From Sphingopyxis sp. LK2115 (GTDB lineage Bacteria; Pseudomonadota; Alphaproteobacteria; Sphingomonadales; Sphingomonadaceae): a DNA stretch of 64,000 nt. Below are positions 62,510-64,000 of this stretch, in pieces. The stretch is from NCBI RefSeq assembly GCF_014595975.1, contig NZ_JABWGQ010000047.1, positions 62,001 to 126,000 on the forward strand. The letters are read 5' to 3'. The notes below the pieces were generated by a model, which was not told the DNA's origin, did not search any database, and saw only the letters and a list, made by a program, of their open reading frames with translations. How positions within the stretch are numbered: the stretch's first letter is position 1; every line of letters begins with the position of its first letter. A program made the position numbers and the translations under genes.

Positions 62510-63337
62510 ATGTCTTTCTATACCTCGCTTTCCGGCCTCAAGGCATCGCAGACCGACATGTCGGTCATCTCGAACAATATCGCCAACGCCGGCGCGGTCG
62601 GCTTCAAGCGCAGCAAGGCGCAGTTCGGCGACATTTTCGCCTCGTCGCCGACGCAGTCGACGAAGATGATCGCCGGACAGGGGACGCGGCTTAACGGCAT
62701 CACCCAGCAGTTCACGCAGGGTTCCTATGAATCGAGCGAAAAGACGCTCGACCTTGCGATCGTCGGCGAAGGGCTGTTCATCGTGAAGGGCGAGCCGCCG
62801 CGCGAACAGGTCGCCTATACGCGCAACGGTTCGTTCGAGCCGACCCCCGACGGCAAGGTCATCGACACGACGGGCGCGACGCTGCAACTGCTGCCGGTCG
62901 ATGCCGCGGGCAATGTCACCGACAATACGCTCGCGGGCACCTTCGATTTCCAGCTGCCCGCAGGCGCGCCGTCCGACCCGACGTCGGCGCTGGTGAATGT
63001 TACCATCGGCCTCGACGGCCTGGTCACCGCGACCTTTGCCAATGGCGAGGACCAGATTCTCGGCAAGGTGGCGATGGCGACCTTTCCCACCATGTCGGGG
63101 CTGCGCCCGACGGGCGATGCGCACTGGCAGTCGACGGGTGAAAGCGGCCCGCCGACGATCGACGCGGCGACCAACGGCCCGATGGGCGCGATCCGTTCGG
63201 GCGCGCTCGAACGATCGAACGTCGACATTACCGAGGAGCTGGTGATGCTGATGGCGGCGCAGCGCAATTTCCAGGCGAATGCCAAGGCGATCGAGGGCGC
63301 GTCGCAGCTGACCCAGACGATCATCGGCATGCGCTGA
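62510..63337 (+). CDS. flgE: Flagellar hook protein FlgE, short form
   Basis: The hook subunit. 275 residues compared with about 400 in enteric bacteria. The N-terminal SLSGLKASQTDMSVISNNIANAGAVGFKRSKAQFGDIF, the middle DLAIVGEGLFIVKG and the C-terminal SGALERSNVDITEELVMLMAAQRNFQANAKAI are standard. The middle (outer D1/D2) region is reduced. AAGGA lies seven bases before the ATG. It directly follows the equally short flgD. Confidence 0.92.
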   Translation: MSFYTSLSGLKASQTDMSVISNNIANAGAVGFKRSKAQFGDIFASSPTQSTKMIAGQGTRLNGITQQFTQGSYESSEKTLDLAIVGEGLFIVKGEPPREQVAYTRNGSFEPTPDGKVIDTTGATLQLLPVDAAGNVTDNTLAGTFDFQLPAGAPSDPTSALVNVTIGLDGLVTATFANGEDQILGKVAMATFPTMSGLRPTGDAHWQSTGESGPPTIDAATNGPMGAIRSGALERSNVDITEELVMLMAAQRNFQANAKAIEGASQLTQTIIGMR

Positions 63338-63372
63338 TGCTGCGCTGACCGGCAACCGCCAGGAGCAAGCCG

Positions 63373-64000
63373 ATGGACCGCCTTATCTACACCAGCCTCT
63401 CCGCGATGCGCGGCAGCATGGCGCGGCAGACGGCGATCGCCAACAATCTGGCGAACGCGCAGACGCCGGGCTTTCGCGCCGACATGGCGAGCGCGCAGTC
63501 GCTGTGGCTCGACGGCTCCGGCCTCGACGCGCGCGCCATGGCGTCCGAAGAGGTGCTCGGCGCCGACATGAAGGCGGGCACCGTCACCGCGACCGGCCGC
63601 GACCTTGACATCGCGATGCAGGGCGACGCGCTGCTCGTCGTCCAGGCCAGCAATGGCGAGGAGGCTTATACGCGGCGCGGCGACCTGCAGGTTTCGCCGA
63701 GCGGCCTCCTCACCACCGGCGACGGCCACCCCGTCCAGGGCGGCCAGGGGCCGGTGACGATCCCCCCCGCCGACGCGATCAGCATCGACCAGCAGGGCCG
63801 GGTGTGGATCGTGCCGCAGGGCGGCGATCCCGAAAACCCGCAGGAGGTCGATCGGCTGCGGCTCGCGACCCCCGCGGGATCGGAGATTGCAAAAGGCCTC
63901 GACGGCCTGTTCCGCGTGAAGGGTGGCGGCATCCTGCCCGACGACCCCGAAGCGCGCCTGCTCACGCGCTCGATCGAAGGATCGAACGTCACCGCCACCG
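63373..64000 (+). CDS. flgF: Flagellar basal-body rod protein FlgF, 3' end missing
   Basis: A rod subunit; the first 209 codons are in the window and the frame is open to its edge. MDRLIYTSLSAMRGSMARQTAIANNLANAQTPGFRADMA is a typical FlgF opening, followed by ATGRDLDIAMQGDALLVVQ and the AYTRRGDLQVSPSGLLTTGDGHPV block. AGGAGC precedes the ATG. It is the fifth gene of the flgB operon. Confidence 0.94.
   Translation, partial: MDRLIYTSLSAMRGSMARQTAIANNLANAQTPGFRADMASAQSLWLDGSGLDARAMASEEVLGADMKAGTVTATGRDLDIAMQGDALLVVQASNGEEAYTRRGDLQVSPSGLLTTGDGHPVQGGQGPVTIPPADAISIDQQGRVWIVPQGGDPENPQEVDRLRLATPAGSEIAKGLDGLFRVKGGGILPDDPEARLLTRSIEGSNVTAT

Overview
The window is high-GC, densely packed chromosomal DNA from an alphaproteobacterium. 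Gene content and protein style point to Sphingomonadaceae, with Sphingopyxis or a close relative most likely; this is inference from a DUF6489 protein, a CYP153 hydroxylase, several CoA-ester enzymes and REP-like intergenic palindromes. There is no sign of a prophage, plasmid or large genomic island. No CRISPR array or insertion sequence was seen. One tRNA gene (Arg, anticodon CCG) is present. The left edge cuts hemE and the right edge cuts flgF.

Layout. 1-11616 is an origin-proximal core: hemE(partial)-hemJ, rho, a TerC-family membrane protein, DUF1489, a convergent NTF2-like/dienelactone hydrolase pair, then DUF6489-mnmE-mnmG-rsmG-parA-parB. Three parS palindromes lie in the mnmE-mnmG gap, inside mnmG and inside rsmG. 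11930-16257 is a three-gene surface-fibre locus: DUF4402 pilin-like protein, PapD-like chaperone and an unusual usher-like outer-membrane protein. 16702-20580 is a lipid-linked sugar module: Glf-like FAD enzyme, GtrA and a GT-C glycosyltransferase. 20538-31653 holds msrB, CYP153, a NatAB-type ABC exporter, queG, a lipoprotein, an EI24 protein, a PfkB sugar/adenosine kinase, a polysaccharide flippase, gpsA and tsaD. 31930-36855 runs hemC-hemD-mitofilin/HemX-like, then glutaryl-CoA dehydrogenase and a CoA transferase. 37003-40209 is a TonB-dependent receptor with a divergent TetR regulator and a palindromic operator candidate between them. 40419-49664 contains metW-metX, hisC-tyrC, ftsE-ftsX-ydcF-plsC, a zinc-ribbon protein and a YeiH-type transporter. 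49706-53920 has tRNA-Arg, a second CoA transferase, a thiolase and a long acyl-CoA dehydrogenase. 54189-56073 is a four-gene set I cannot assign: membrane-tethered LuxR-type HTH, small helical protein, small membrane protein and MarR-like protein. 56146-64000 is a flagellar cluster: fliA, flhA, a lytic transglycosylase, flgN, flgM and flgA on the minus strand, flgBCDEF on the plus strand.

How the parts work together. ParA, ParB and the nearby parS sites form the chromosome segregation centromere, so oriC should be close, probably just left of the window. The flagellar cluster shows legible regulation: three sigma-54 (-24/-12) promoter matches drive flgB-F, flgA and the transglycosylase-flhA-fliA operon, and a sigma-28-like promoter precedes flgM-flgN. 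Together these give a sigma-54 to FliA to FlgM cascade. FlgD (97 aa) and FlgE (275 aa) are both short for their families.

Most worth following up: the parS trio written into coding sequence, the apparent CTG start of mnmE, the DUF4402/chaperone/usher-like locus, the LuxR-TM/helical/membrane/MarR set with its inverted repeat and leader hairpin, and the short FlgD-FlgE pair under sigma-54 control.
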